Assembly (NCBI GenBank): GCA_026391435.1
Contig: JAPLEJ010000039.1
Coordinates: 1-56,455, forward strand
Direction: 5' to 3'
Length of the DNA: 56,455 nucleotides
DNA from: Bacteroidota bacterium
GTDB lineage: Bacteria; Bacteroidota; Bacteroidia; Chitinophagales; Chitinophagaceae
Below, piece after piece: positions 1-8,639 of this stretch. The notes beneath the pieces were generated by a model that saw only the letters and a list, made by a program, of their open reading frames with translations, was not told the origin of the DNA and searched no databases. The translations under genes were made by a program, and so were the position numbers. Position 1 is the first letter of the stretch. Each line of letters opens with the position of its first letter.

Positions 1-7
1 TTTTACT

Positions 8-1219
8 TTACATCTTCTCGTGTAAGGAGTCTGCCGCGCGACGCGCAGGAATCCATCCGGCTAAAATGGAGATGAATACAACCAATCCAATAATGGCGAT
101 ATAGTCCACTACCATTGGTTTTACAGGATAATAATCAATTACAAATGAATTTCCTTCCAATTTTATTAAATGATACTTTAGTTGTAGCCAACAAAATAAA
201 CTAGAGAGCACGCCACCAATCATGGCCCCCATAAAAGCCATCACGGCGGATAGTAGTAAAAATATTTTTTGAATATCCCATGATGACGCACCCATGGAAT
301 GTAAAACATGAATATCCTTTTTCTTTTCTAATACCAACATAGTAAGTGCCCCTACCAAATTAAAAGAAGCCACCACCATAATAAGTGCTAGAATAAAAAA
401 TATAATCCACTTTTCGGTTTGCATTATTTTATATAAGTCAATATTTTGCTGATACTTATTTTGAATTTGCACCTCCTTTCCTAGTAGTGACTGAATAGAT
501 GCCACAATTAATTTTTCTTTTTTGGGATCAATAGATAATTCAATTCCTGTGATCTCATTTTCTGATAAATCAAATAAGTATTGTGCAAAAGCATCATCAG
601 TAAAAATATATTGTTCATCAAACTCCTGTTGTATCGAAAAGGCGCCCGACTGCACCACTGAAAGTGTATTTAACTGATCTAATTGTGTAATGGATTTGCC
701 GGAACGATTCACCGCATATAATTGCAGCGTATCACCTAATGGTTCTTGAAACAATCCTAAACTTTGCTCAACGCCAATACCTACTACGATTTGAGGATTT
801 GAAATATGCCCTAATGCAAACTCCCCTCTTTTTAAATAATTGGAAATTTTATTGATGTGCGCATAGTTGCTGTCCACCCCTTTCACCATGACAACCGATT
901 GGCGCGTGCCCTTTACAAGCAATGCTTTGTTTTCTACCACTTTACTTATTGCAATGACGCCATCCATTTTTTTAATAGCATGATAATGAGTATCTGATAT
1001 TTGGAAAAATTTTGAATGGGTTGCAGTCACTCTAACATCTGCATAAAAATCTGAGTACAAGCCCTTCACTACTTCGGTAAAACCGTTTGAAACGCTTAAC
1101 ACAGTAATTAAAGCGGCCGTACCTAAGGCTATTGCAAAAACACTCACCCAGGCAATAATTTGAATTGCCTGAAAAGCATACTTACCCCTAAAATAACGCC
1201 AAGCAAATAAAAAATGCAC
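8..1219 (-). CDS. FtsX/LolC-LolE-like ABC transporter permease
   Basis: This is an inner-membrane permease of the FtsX/MacB class, of the LolC/LolE type that extracts lipoproteins from the inner membrane for export. The 403-residue protein has the expected layout: one membrane segment near residues 21-45, a large periplasmic domain to about 268, then three membrane segments near 270-295, 318-348 and 370-392. The last cytoplasmic stretch reads GWIPARRAAD, a typical end for these permeases. No ATPase gene is next to it. The start codon is GTG at 1219 and it follows the rbfA stop codon with no gap (TAAGTG), so the two are very likely translated from one mRNA. The family is clear; the substrate is inferred from the family only. 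Confidence 0.85.
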   Translation of the reverse strand: MHFLFAWRYFRGKYAFQAIQIIAWVSVFAIALGTAALITVLSVSNGFTEVVKGLYSDFYADVRVTATHSKFFQISDTHYHAIKKMDGVIAISKVVENKALLVKGTRQSVVMVKGVDSNYAHINKISNYLKRGEFALGHISNPQIVVGIGVEQSLGLFQEPLGDTLQLYAVNRSGKSITQLDQLNTLSVVQSGAFSIQQEFDEQYIFTDDAFAQYLFDLSENEITGIELSIDPKKEKLIVASIQSLLGKEVQIQNKYQQNIDLYKIMQTEKWIIFFILALIMVVASFNLVGALTMLVLEKKKDIHVLHSMGASSWDIQKIFLLLSAVMAFMGAMIGGVLSSLFCWLQLKYHLIKLEGNSFVIDYYPVKPMVVDYIAIIGLVVFISILAGWIPARRAADSLHEKM

Positions 1220-1564
1220 TTATAAATTTTTTAAAATCTCATCCATCTTAAAAACATAATCTAAGGTGTCATCTAAATAAAAATGTAATACGGGAATTCG
1301 CCTTAATTGATGTTTCATATTATCGGCAAGGTGCTTTTTCACCTCCCAAGCTTTTGCTTCAATTTTCTTAAAACAATCGTTGGTGTCTGCCACTTGAAAT
1401 AAACTTAGGTAAATCCTGGCCTCTAATAAATCAGGGGTCACTTTGACCGAGGAAATGGAGACCATCCCCCCTTGCAAATGATTCAGGCCTAATTTTAAAA
1501 ATATATCATTTAGGGCGGTTTGAATTGCCCCGGCTACCTGCTTTTGTCTTTTACCTTCTTCCAT
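1220..1564 (-). CDS. rbfA: Ribosome-binding factor A
   Basis: RbfA is a small KH-fold protein that binds the immature 30S subunit and helps 16S rRNA 5'-end maturation, especially in the cold. The protein is 114 residues, a usual length. It opens with the family pattern of a basic helix (GKRQKQVAGAIQTAL), has the core VSISSVKVTPDLLEARIYLS, and ends with LRRIPVLHFYLDDTLDY, which is the classic RbfA C-terminal signature. It lies directly upstream of the permease gene with no spacer. On its other side a divergent ABC exporter starts about 70 bases away, so the short gap 1565-1632 holds both promoters. Confidence 0.95.
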   Translation of the reverse strand: MEEGKRQKQVAGAIQTALNDIFLKLGLNHLQGGMVSISSVKVTPDLLEARIYLSLFQVADTNDCFKKIEAKAWEVKKHLADNMKHQLRRIPVLHFYLDDTLDYVFKMDEILKNL

Positions 1565-1577
1565 ATAATCAAAATCG

Positions 1578-1605
1578 TTGATTCGATGTAAAATTAGTTA
1601 CTTTG
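1578..1605 (+). promoter_or_regulatory. Possible promoter of the MsbA-like exporter gene
   Basis: A TTG at 1578-1580 and the box TTACTTTG at 1598-1605 are separated by 17 bases. The box differs at one base from the Bacteroidota -7 consensus TAnnTTTG. It lies 28 bases before the chosen ATG at 1633, and this placement also argues against an upstream TTG start at 1603, which would lie inside the box. Confidence 0.35.
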
Positions 1606-1632
1606 CTGATTATTTCGTGGAATAGTTTGAAT

Positions 1633-3453
1633 ATGAAGAAATTTATTCGCATCATTAGTTATATCAAGGAGTACAAGGCTTATATGGGCTTGTATACCCT
1701 GTTTATTACCCTATCCATCCTATTTAGCTTGTTTTCGTTAAGTATGTTAGTCCCTTTTATGGACCTCATTTTTGGAACCAACGAACTTAATGGAGCCGCC
1801 CAAATAGCCACGCAACATGCATCGGGTAGTTTAAAGGATATCGTATATGACTTTTTACAAACCAATATTGCAAAGTATGGCAAAGTATATGCGCTAGGTT
1901 GGATTTGCTTTGGCATTATTACAGCTGTCATCCTAAAAAATATATTTCTTTATTTATCCTACTATTTTTTAGCCCCTATCCGTAATGCTGTTACAAGAAA
2001 ATATTCCAAATTATTATACGATAAGATTTTAAAACTTCCGATTGGATTTTTTACTGAACAACGCAAGGGCGATATTCTTAGCAGGTCATCCAATGATATT
2101 GCAGATTTAGAAAACTCTGTGATTGGTGCACTAGAAGGCATCATCAAAGAACCATTGAATATTATTGGTATTATGATTGTTTTATTTATAATTAGCGTCA
2201 AGCTTACTTTATTTGTTTTTATTTTATTACCAGTAGCAGGATTAATAGTAGGACGTATTGGTCGAAGTTTAAAAAAACAAACGAACAAGGCGCAAATGAA
2301 ATGGGGTGAGATCATGAGCCAAATGGAAGAAACTTTATCTGGACTTAGAATTATAAAAGCGTTTAATGCTGAGCAAAGGGTTAAAAAAAGTTTTTTCGAA
2401 TTAGTAGATGCTATTTTTCATATCAAAAATAAAATTTTATATCGTCGTGATTTAGCTTCTCCTTTATCAGAATCCTTGGGCGTGATTATTTTGTGTGGCG
2501 TGTTATGGTTTGGAGGAAAACTAGTGTTGAATGGAGAAATTTTATCAGGTAGCTCATTTATTGGCTATGTGGCTTTATTCTCTCAAATCATTAACCCTTC
2601 CAAAGCCTTATCACAGGCGGTTTACAACGTAAATAGAGGCACTGCGACCTTAGATCGTTTAAATGAAATATTAGAAGCACCTATTACTGTCGAAGAAATT
2701 GAAAATCCAATTGAGTTGAAAGAATTCAACCACTCCATTCGATTTGACAATGTTCAATTTTCATATCAAGATGCCGAAATTTTAAATAACATTAACCTCA
2801 CCATTCAAAAAGGAACATCTGTCGCGTTAGTGGGTTCATCGGGTGCGGGGAAAAGCACTTTGGCCGATCTAGTTCCTCGCTTTCATGATGTAAGTGAAGG
2901 GGAATTGTACATTGACGGAAAAAATATCAAAAATTATAGTTTACATAGTTTACGTCAACTCATTAGCATTGTAACACAAGAGCCTATCTTATTTAATGAT
3001 TCCATTGCTGCAAATATTGCATTAGGAAAACCCAACGCCAGCATGAATGAAATTATAGCTGCTGCAAAAATTGCCAACGCATATGATTTTATCATGAAAA
3101 AAGAAGGGGGCTTTGATTCATTGATTGGAGATAGAGGCAGCAAGTTAAGTGGTGGTGAACGCCAACGCTTAACCATTGCTCGTGCTGTATTAAAAAATCC
3201 TCCTATCTTAATTTTAGATGAAGCTACTTCGGCATTAGATACAGAAAGTGAAAAATTAGTGCAAGATGCCATTAACAATATGATGCAAAATAGAACCTCT
3301 ATTGTGATTGCACATCGTCTTTCTACCATTCGCCATGCAGATGAAATTATCGTTTTACAAAAAGGACAAATTGTTGAAAGAGGCAACCATGAAGCATTAG
3401 TAGCACAAGATGGTTATTACAAAAAGCTTATTGAGATGCAGGAAGTAAAATAA
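1633..3453 (+). CDS. MsbA-like ABC exporter, fused membrane and ATPase domains
   Basis: This is a half-size ABC exporter (606 residues) of the type that flips lipids or exports drugs or peptides as a homodimer in the inner membrane. The first ~330 residues form the six-helix transmembrane domain. The ATPase domain follows, with Walker A (GSSGAGKST, Lys about 407), the signature LSGGERQ near 505-511, and Walker B ILILDE ending near 530, followed by a His-loop in VIAHRLST. I chose the ATG at 1633 (MKKFIRI) over an in-frame TTG at 1603, because the extra ten residues are not typical and the TTG sits in a likely promoter box. MsbA-like lipid A flipping is the best guess from overall similarity, but multidrug export cannot be excluded. 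Confidence 0.9.
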   Translation: MKKFIRIISYIKEYKAYMGLYTLFITLSILFSLFSLSMLVPFMDLIFGTNELNGAAQIATQHASGSLKDIVYDFLQTNIAKYGKVYALGWICFGIITAVILKNIFLYLSYYFLAPIRNAVTRKYSKLLYDKILKLPIGFFTEQRKGDILSRSSNDIADLENSVIGALEGIIKEPLNIIGIMIVLFIISVKLTLFVFILLPVAGLIVGRIGRSLKKQTNKAQMKWGEIMSQMEETLSGLRIIKAFNAEQRVKKSFFELVDAIFHIKNKILYRRDLASPLSESLGVIILCGVLWFGGKLVLNGEILSGSSFIGYVALFSQIINPSKALSQAVYNVNRGTATLDRLNEILEAPITVEEIENPIELKEFNHSIRFDNVQFSYQDAEILNNINLTIQKGTSVALVGSSGAGKSTLADLVPRFHDVSEGELYIDGKNIKNYSLHSLRQLISIVTQEPILFNDSIAANIALGKPNASMNEIIAAAKIANAYDFIMKKEGGFDSLIGDRGSKLSGGERQRLTIARAVLKNPPILILDEATSALDTESEKLVQDAINNMMQNRTSIVIAHRLSTIRHADEIIVLQKGQIVERGNHEALVAQDGYYKKLIEMQEVK

Positions 3454-3456
3454 AAA

Positions 3457-3480
3457 ACCCCGATATTGCTATCAGGGTCT
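3457..3480. terminator. Convergent terminator between exporter and dksA-like gene
   Basis: The plus strand reads ACCCCGATA, a four-base loop, then TATCAGGGT, giving a nine-pair hairpin with one mismatch. It lies between two convergent genes. The minus-strand side is followed by a T-rich run, so it best serves the dksA-like operon. Confidence 0.6.
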
Positions 3481-3502
3481 TCCTTAATATTATTTTATAA
3501 AA

Positions 3503-4474
3503 TTATTGGTCTGAGCTATTTTTTACATACCCTAATTTAGCTTCTAGACTTAATGTAGCGTGAGGCACAGCGCGTAAACGAGCTTTGTCGATTAAGCGAC
3601 CAGTGACTCTACAAATACCATAAGTTTTATTTGAGATACGCATTAATGCTTTTTCAAGATGGTCGATAAAGGTAAGTTGGCGACTAGCCATTTGACCTAA
3701 TTGTTCTCTTTCCATGCTGATACTTCCATCTTCCATTGTCATATATCTTGCATCATCATTATCTCCACCTAATTCATCCTTGCGCGTAATTAAACCTTGT
3801 AGATAAACTAATTCTTTCTTTGCTGCCTCTAATTTTTTAGAAATCAAATCTCTAAATTCATTCAATTCAGCATCTGAATATTTTACCAAAGTCTCAGTAG
3901 ATCTTTCTACTTCCTTTCTTTTTTCCATAGGAACATAACCTGGTTGGTATGGTACACTATTTTTAGAAGATATCTTAGGCACTTTTACATCCTTGATAGG
4001 CTCTAATGCTTTACGCACTGGCTTCACTGGTGCAGTTGGTATTTTTGGAACTGGCTTTGCAGGTGGAACATATTTCTCAACTGGTTTTGCAACAGGCTTT
4101 ACGATTGGCTTTGCTTGAACAGTCGCCTTAGCAGGTACCCCTTTTTTAGCAGGAACCGCTTTTTTTATAGGTGCTTTAACAGGAACTACTTTTTTCGCAG
4201 GGACTGCTTTTTTTACAGGAATTGCTTTTTTTGCAGGAACTATCTTTTTTGCAGGAGTCGCTTTTTTTACAGGAACTGCCTTTTTCGCAGGAGCTGCTTT
4301 TTTCGTAGGTGCCGCTTTTTTTACAGGAGCTGCTTTTTTAGGGGCCACCTTTTTTGCAGGAGCCGCTTTCTTAGGGGCTGCCTTTTTTGCAGGAGCTGCT
4401 TTTTTTGTAGCCGCTTTTTTAGGAGCTGGTTTTTTTGTAGCCGCTTTTTTAGGAGCTGGTTTTTTTGTAGCCAT
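3503..4474 (-). CDS. DksA/TraR-family protein with histone-H1-like basic tail
   Basis: The protein (323 residues) has two unlike parts. Residues 1 to about 170 are a low-complexity tail of Lys, Ala, Pro and Val with repeats such as KKAAPAKKAAP, resembling bacterial H1-like DNA-binding proteins. Residues about 197-313 are a DksA/TraR domain: a coiled coil (SDAELNEFRDLISKKLEAA), then YGICRVTGRLIDKARLRAVP and the end HATLSLEAK. Classical DksA binds RNA polymerase and carries a four-Cys zinc site. Here only Cys288 remains, so zinc binding by the usual site is unlikely. The gene starts three bases after the ileS stop, so it is translated with ileS. A role in transcription or nucleoid binding is inferred. 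The start ATG at 4474 is the only one that keeps the tail intact. Confidence 0.85.
   Translation of the reverse strand: MATKKPAPKKAATKKPAPKKAATKKAAPAKKAAPKKAAPAKKVAPKKAAPVKKAAPTKKAAPAKKAVPVKKATPAKKIVPAKKAIPVKKAVPAKKVVPVKAPIKKAVPAKKGVPAKATVQAKPIVKPVAKPVEKYVPPAKPVPKIPTAPVKPVRKALEPIKDVKVPKISSKNSVPYQPGYVPMEKRKEVERSTETLVKYSDAELNEFRDLISKKLEAAKKELVYLQGLITRKDELGGDNDDARYMTMEDGSISMEREQLGQMASRQLTFIDHLEKALMRISNKTYGICRVTGRLIDKARLRAVPHATLSLEAKLGYVKNSSDQ
4411..4470. repeat. Perfect 30-bp tandem duplication in the dksA-like tail
   Basis: Positions 4411-4440 and 4441-4470 are identical. Each unit encodes ten residues of the tail (ATKKPAPKKA). The region from about 4130 to 4470 as a whole is a degenerate array of Lys-Lys-x-x-Pro units, and this end holds the only perfect long copy, so it is probably a recent duplication. 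Confidence 0.9.
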
Positions 4475-4477
4475 ATT

Positions 4478-7400
4478 TTATCCTTTTTTTCTAACTGAAA
4501 TTCTAAGTTTATGATCGTTTATATCGACCTCAACCCCCTCTTTAATGGCGGGTACCCAGTCAATTTGAAATGCGAGAATTTCGCGGCAAATATAGTCCGA
4601 AAATTGAATAATGGACTGCATCAATTCCGTATTATCCTCTATTTCAAGCAAAATCTTGTCTGTTAGGTCAAAATTGTTGTCTTTTCTTATGTTTTGAACC
4701 CTATTTACTAGCTCTCTAGCATGGCCTTCTTGCAATAAGGCAGGGCTAATGGTGATATCTAAGGCCACCGTGAGCGCATTTTTTACAGCCACGCTCCATC
4801 CTGGAATATCTTCCGCAATGATCTCTACTTCACTGATTAACAACTGAATAGCCTCTCCTTCAACCAATAGCTCTAGGCAACCTTCTTTCTCCAATTGGGT
4901 TATTTGAGCCTGGTTTAATTCCCCAATCATGGCAGAAGCCTGTTTCATCTTACCGCCTAACTTAGCGCCTAGTAATTTAAAATTGGGTTTAAGCTTTTTA
5001 CTAATCACCCCCTCTGTATCTGTTATATAATTAATTTCTTTAACATTTACCTCAGCTAATATCAATTCCTCCATTTGCTCAATATTCCCTTTCATATCCG
5101 GGTTAAGAACAGGAATCAGAATTTTTTGTAAGGGTTGGCGCACTTTGATATTAACCTTTTTTCGAATAGATAAAACCAATGAGCAAATTTCCTGTGCCAT
5201 TTGCATTCTGGTTTCTAATGCACTATCTATTTTACTCAAATCTGCTTTTGGAAATGCAATATGATGTATGGAGCTCGCATCAAACTTTTGGGTAACACTA
5301 TTTAAATTTCTAAATACTTGATCACAAAAGAAAGGTGCAATTGGTGCCATTAATCGAGTAATGGTTTCAATACATTCATACAAAGTTTGATAGGCCGAAA
5401 TTTTATCCTCTGTATAAGTGCCTTTCCAAAAACGACGACGACATAAACGCACATACCAATTACTTAAATGTTCATCCACAAATGTTTCAATGGCACGACC
5501 TGCGATAGTAGGTTCAAAATCGTCCATGGCATTGGTAACTGTTTGTATTAATGTATTTAAAGAAGAAATAATCCAACGATCAATTTCAGGTCGATTGGCT
5601 AAAGGAATGGGTGCTTGTTCAAAATGAAAATCATCCACGTTGGCATACAAAACAAAAAACTGATAGGTGTTATACAGCGTACCAAAAAACTTTCTTTGTA
5701 CTTCCTGTATACCCGACAAGTCAAATTTTAAATTATCCCAAGGTGATGCATTGGTGACTAAATACCAACGAGTGGCGTCCGCACCATAAGCTTGAATGGT
5801 TTCAAATGGATTAACCACATTGCCCAATCGCTTACTCATTTTGTTTCCATTCTTATCCAATACCAAGCCATTACTCATGACCGCTTTATATGCAACGCTA
5901 TCAAATAACATCACACCTAAAGTATGTAAAGTATAAAACCAACCTCTCGTTTGATCTACTCCCTCACATATAAAATCGGCAGGGAAGGCAAGTCCTTTAT
6001 CTATTAAATCTTTATTCTCAAATGGATAATGCCATTGCGCATAAGGCATGGCACCTGAATCAAACCAAACATCGACTAAATCAGAAACCCTTTTCATGGG
6101 TTGACCACTAGCGCTCATCAATTCAATTTGATCCACAAAGGGTTTGTGTAAATCCACATCCAATTTGCCATCTTTGATTTCAAGTTGTACTTGTTGATTG
6201 AGCCCTTTTTGCTTAGCATCTAAAAATGCTGCAGTTAATTCCTCTATGGATCCTATACAAACTTCTTCTGTTCCGTCTTCGGTTCTCCAAATAGGCAATG
6301 GAGTTCCCCAATACCTACTGCGACTTAAATTCCAGTCTACCATATTTTCCAACCAATTACCAAAACGACCTTCTCCTGTACTCTTAGGTTTCCAGTTAAT
6401 GGTTTTATTCAATTCAACCATACGATCCTTTACTGCTGTGGTTTTGATAAACCAAGCATCCAATGGATAATATAAAATAGGTTTATCTGTTCTCCAACAA
6501 TGAGGATAACTGTGTTCATATTTTTCAACCTTGAAAGCGCGATTTTCCTTTTTTAATTTAACCGAAATGTCCACATTGACATCTTGGTAATCTTTTTCAT
6601 CTTTATAATTTTTTACAAAGCGCCCGCTAAATTCTCCAACTCCATCCACAAATTTCCCTTCGCGATCCACTAAAGTAATAATGCCTAAATTATTTTTTTG
6701 TCCCACTTTATAATCATCTGCTCCAAAAGCAGGTGATGTATGAACAATACCAGTTCCGTCTTCGGTGGTCACAAAATCGCCCAACACAATTTTAAAAGGA
6801 TCGCCTTCAATATTTTTGACATCATTGGCTTCGAATGGCATTAATTGTTCATAGCGCAATCCATTCAATTGACTTCCCTTATAAGTTCCAATGATTTTCC
6901 AAGGAAGAATTTTATCTCCTTCAGAAAAAGTGGTCAAGCCCTGTCCTTCTTCCTTAAAATATTTAGACACCAAGGCGTTTGCTATGATTACATTGATGGC
7001 TATTGCGGTATAAGGATTGTAAGTAGCTACAATGACATAATCAATTGCAGGGCCCACGGTTAATCCTAAATTAGAAGGCAATGTCCATGGCGTAGTGGTC
7101 CATGCCATATAAAATAATTCATCCGATGCCTCAGAATTTTGTTTTTTATTGGCATTCACCGCTTCAAATAAAAATTGGCTTTGTGGTGTAGCTATTGCTT
7201 TAAACATAGCTACTGCCGAAGTATCTTTCACATCCTTATAGGTACCTGGCTGATTTAATTCATGCGAACTTAATCCAGTACCTGCCGCAGGTGAATAAGG
7301 TTGAATACTCACACTTTGATATAAATAGCCTTTTTTGTAAAGCGTACTTAGTATCCACCAAAGTGTTTCAATATAATTATTTTCAAAAGTAATATAAGGG

Positions 7401-7843
7401 TTATTCAAGTCTACCCAGTAACCCATCTTATTGGTAATATCGTCCCATTCTTTTTTATACCTTAATACAGCTTCACGACATTTTTTATTATAGTCTTCGA
7501 CACTTATCTTTTTTCCAATATCTTCCTTGGTGATGCCTAATTCTTTTTCAACCCCTAATTCCACCGGTAAACCATGGGTATCCCATCCTCCTTTTCTTTT
7601 CACCTGAAAACCTTGCATGGTTTTATATCTACACACCATATCCTTTAAAGTACGTGAAATCACATGGTGAATACCTGGCATTCCATTGGCACTTGGAGGC
7701 CCTTCATAAAATACAAAAGGGGGTTTTCCCTCTCTTAAGGCAACTGATTGTTCAAATGCTTGCTCAGATTTCCAAGCAGCTAAAATGTCCGCCTCAATGG
7801 TGGGCAGATGTAATCCATTAAATTCAGGGTACTTTTTACTCAT
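4478..7843 (-). CDS. ileS: Isoleucyl-tRNA synthetase
   Basis: IleRS joins isoleucine to its tRNA in the cytoplasm and edits mischarged valine. The protein is 1121 residues, the long form usual in Bacteroidota and eukaryotes. The class I motifs are visible: the HIGH-type sequence GPPSANGMPGIHH at residues 48-60 and KMSKR near 670. The editing domain lies between them (TTPWTLPSNLGL, then GTGIVHTSPAFGADD). The C-terminal tRNA-binding region contains the NWYVRLCRRRFW motif. It sits downstream of lspA, and the dksA-like gene follows after three bases. ileS, lspA and a dksA-like gene are often neighbours in Bacteroidota, which supports one transcription unit. Confidence 0.97.
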   Translation of the reverse strand: MSKKYPEFNGLHLPTIEADILAAWKSEQAFEQSVALREGKPPFVFYEGPPSANGMPGIHHVISRTLKDMVCRYKTMQGFQVKRKGGWDTHGLPVELGVEKELGITKEDIGKKISVEDYNKKCREAVLRYKKEWDDITNKMGYWVDLNNPYITFENNYIETLWWILSTLYKKGYLYQSVSIQPYSPAAGTGLSSHELNQPGTYKDVKDTSAVAMFKAIATPQSQFLFEAVNANKKQNSEASDELFYMAWTTTPWTLPSNLGLTVGPAIDYVIVATYNPYTAIAINVIIANALVSKYFKEEGQGLTTFSEGDKILPWKIIGTYKGSQLNGLRYEQLMPFEANDVKNIEGDPFKIVLGDFVTTEDGTGIVHTSPAFGADDYKVGQKNNLGIITLVDREGKFVDGVGEFSGRFVKNYKDEKDYQDVNVDISVKLKKENRAFKVEKYEHSYPHCWRTDKPILYYPLDAWFIKTTAVKDRMVELNKTINWKPKSTGEGRFGNWLENMVDWNLSRSRYWGTPLPIWRTEDGTEEVCIGSIEELTAAFLDAKQKGLNQQVQLEIKDGKLDVDLHKPFVDQIELMSASGQPMKRVSDLVDVWFDSGAMPYAQWHYPFENKDLIDKGLAFPADFICEGVDQTRGWFYTLHTLGVMLFDSVAYKAVMSNGLVLDKNGNKMSKRLGNVVNPFETIQAYGADATRWYLVTNASPWDNLKFDLSGIQEVQRKFFGTLYNTYQFFVLYANVDDFHFEQAPIPLANRPEIDRWIISSLNTLIQTVTNAMDDFEPTIAGRAIETFVDEHLSNWYVRLCRRRFWKGTYTEDKISAYQTLYECIETITRLMAPIAPFFCDQVFRNLNSVTQKFDASSIHHIAFPKADLSKIDSALETRMQMAQEICSLVLSIRKKVNIKVRQPLQKILIPVLNPDMKGNIEQMEELILAEVNVKEINYITDTEGVISKKLKPNFKLLGAKLGGKMKQASAMIGELNQAQITQLEKEGCLELLVEGEAIQLLISEVEIIAEDIPGWSVAVKNALTVALDITISPALLQEGHARELVNRVQNIRKDNNFDLTDKILLEIEDNTELMQSIIQFSDYICREILAFQIDWVPAIKEGVEVDINDHKLRISVRKKG

Positions 7844-7874
7844 AAAACGCTTATCCTAGCTCATTTATAGGGCT

Positions 7875-7882
7875 CGAAGGTA
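7875..7882 (-). promoter_or_regulatory. Possible -7 box for ileS
   Basis: On the minus strand this reads TACCTTCG, one base from the TAnnTTTG consensus, 31 bases before the ileS ATG. I found no clear -33 element. ileS may therefore have its own promoter in addition to readthrough from lspA. Confidence 0.25.
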
Positions 7883-7939
7883 CGAATAAGCTTTTAAAAA
7901 AGGCCAGGCCATTTTGGGATCCTCCTAGGACCCCTTTTT

Positions 7940-8593
7940 TTAATTGATGGGGTCCGTGGGCTCTGCAATATTTGCTTGCTCAGGTTCACTAAAAAATTTA
8001 CCCTGAAAAACGAAAAGCGTAATCACCCCTGTACTGATAGCCGCATCTGCAAAGTTAAAAACGGGTCTAAAAAATTCAAACTCTTCACCACCCCAAATAG
8101 GAAACCAGCTTGGGAAATGGGCATTTTGTATGATAGGGAAATAAAACATATCCACCACCTTACCATGAAACAGAGGTGCATAACCCCCCTCTGCAGGAAA
8201 TAAATGAGCCACCATGGTTGTATAGGGAACACTTGCTTCAAATATTAATCCATAAAAAATACTATCTATTAAATTACCTAAAGCGCCTGCAAAAATGAGT
8301 GCTGCACAAAATAAAAATCCAGGATGGTATTTTTTTTCAATAAATCCTTTAATTAAAAATACACCCCATATGACAGCGGCCAATCTAAATAAGGTTAATG
8401 CGATTTTTCCAAAATCACCTCCTAATTTTAAACCCCATGCCATGCCTTCGTTCTCTACAAAGTGAAGCTTAGCCCATGTTCCAATCATGGCATGCTCCTC
8501 TCCCATAAAATAATTTAATTTGATATAAAACTTTAAGGCTTGATCAATAAAAATAATCAAAGCAATTAATGCTACTATTTTTTTCCCGTTCAT
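7940..8593 (-). CDS. lspA: Lipoprotein signal peptidase (signal peptidase II)
   Basis: LspA is the inner-membrane aspartyl protease that cuts the signal peptide from prolipoproteins after lipid attachment. The protein is 217 residues, longer than the ~165 of the E. coli enzyme because of extra segments between the conserved blocks, as is usual in Bacteroidota. Conserved blocks are VENEGMAWG (46-54), GNLIDS with catalytic Asp110, GKVVDMFYFP, and FNFADAAIS with catalytic Asp183. Four membrane helices are visible. The lipoproteins encoded in this window (SusD, SusE, GH53 and PstS-like proteins) are expected substrates. A perfect -7 box lies 25 bases upstream. Confidence 0.96.
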   Translation of the reverse strand: MNGKKIVALIALIIFIDQALKFYIKLNYFMGEEHAMIGTWAKLHFVENEGMAWGLKLGGDFGKIALTLFRLAAVIWGVFLIKGFIEKKYHPGFLFCAALIFAGALGNLIDSIFYGLIFEASVPYTTMVAHLFPAEGGYAPLFHGKVVDMFYFPIIQNAHFPSWFPIWGGEEFEFFRPVFNFADAAISTGVITLFVFQGKFFSEPEQANIAEPTDPIN

Positions 8594-8618
8594 GTTGATT
8601 TAAAATTATAATTCATTG

Positions 8619-8626
8619 CAAAGATA
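8619..8626 (-). promoter_or_regulatory. -7 box for lspA
   Basis: The minus strand reads TATCTTTG, an exact match to TAnnTTTG, 25 bases before the lspA ATG in the short gap after murF-alr. A -33 TTG is not obvious. Confidence 0.4.
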
Positions 8627-8639
8627 AGTAATTGAAATC

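Noticed and set aside
4115..4498. Plus-strand ORF of 127 residues rich in Phe, Arg and Cys
   Set aside because: It is the antisense of the Lys/Ala/Pro repeats in the dksA-like gene; its composition simply mirrors the repeats.
7916..7942. Terminator between lspA and ileS
   Set aside because: GGGATCC and GGACCC form only an imperfect short stem, and the T run is on the plus strand, where no gene needs it.
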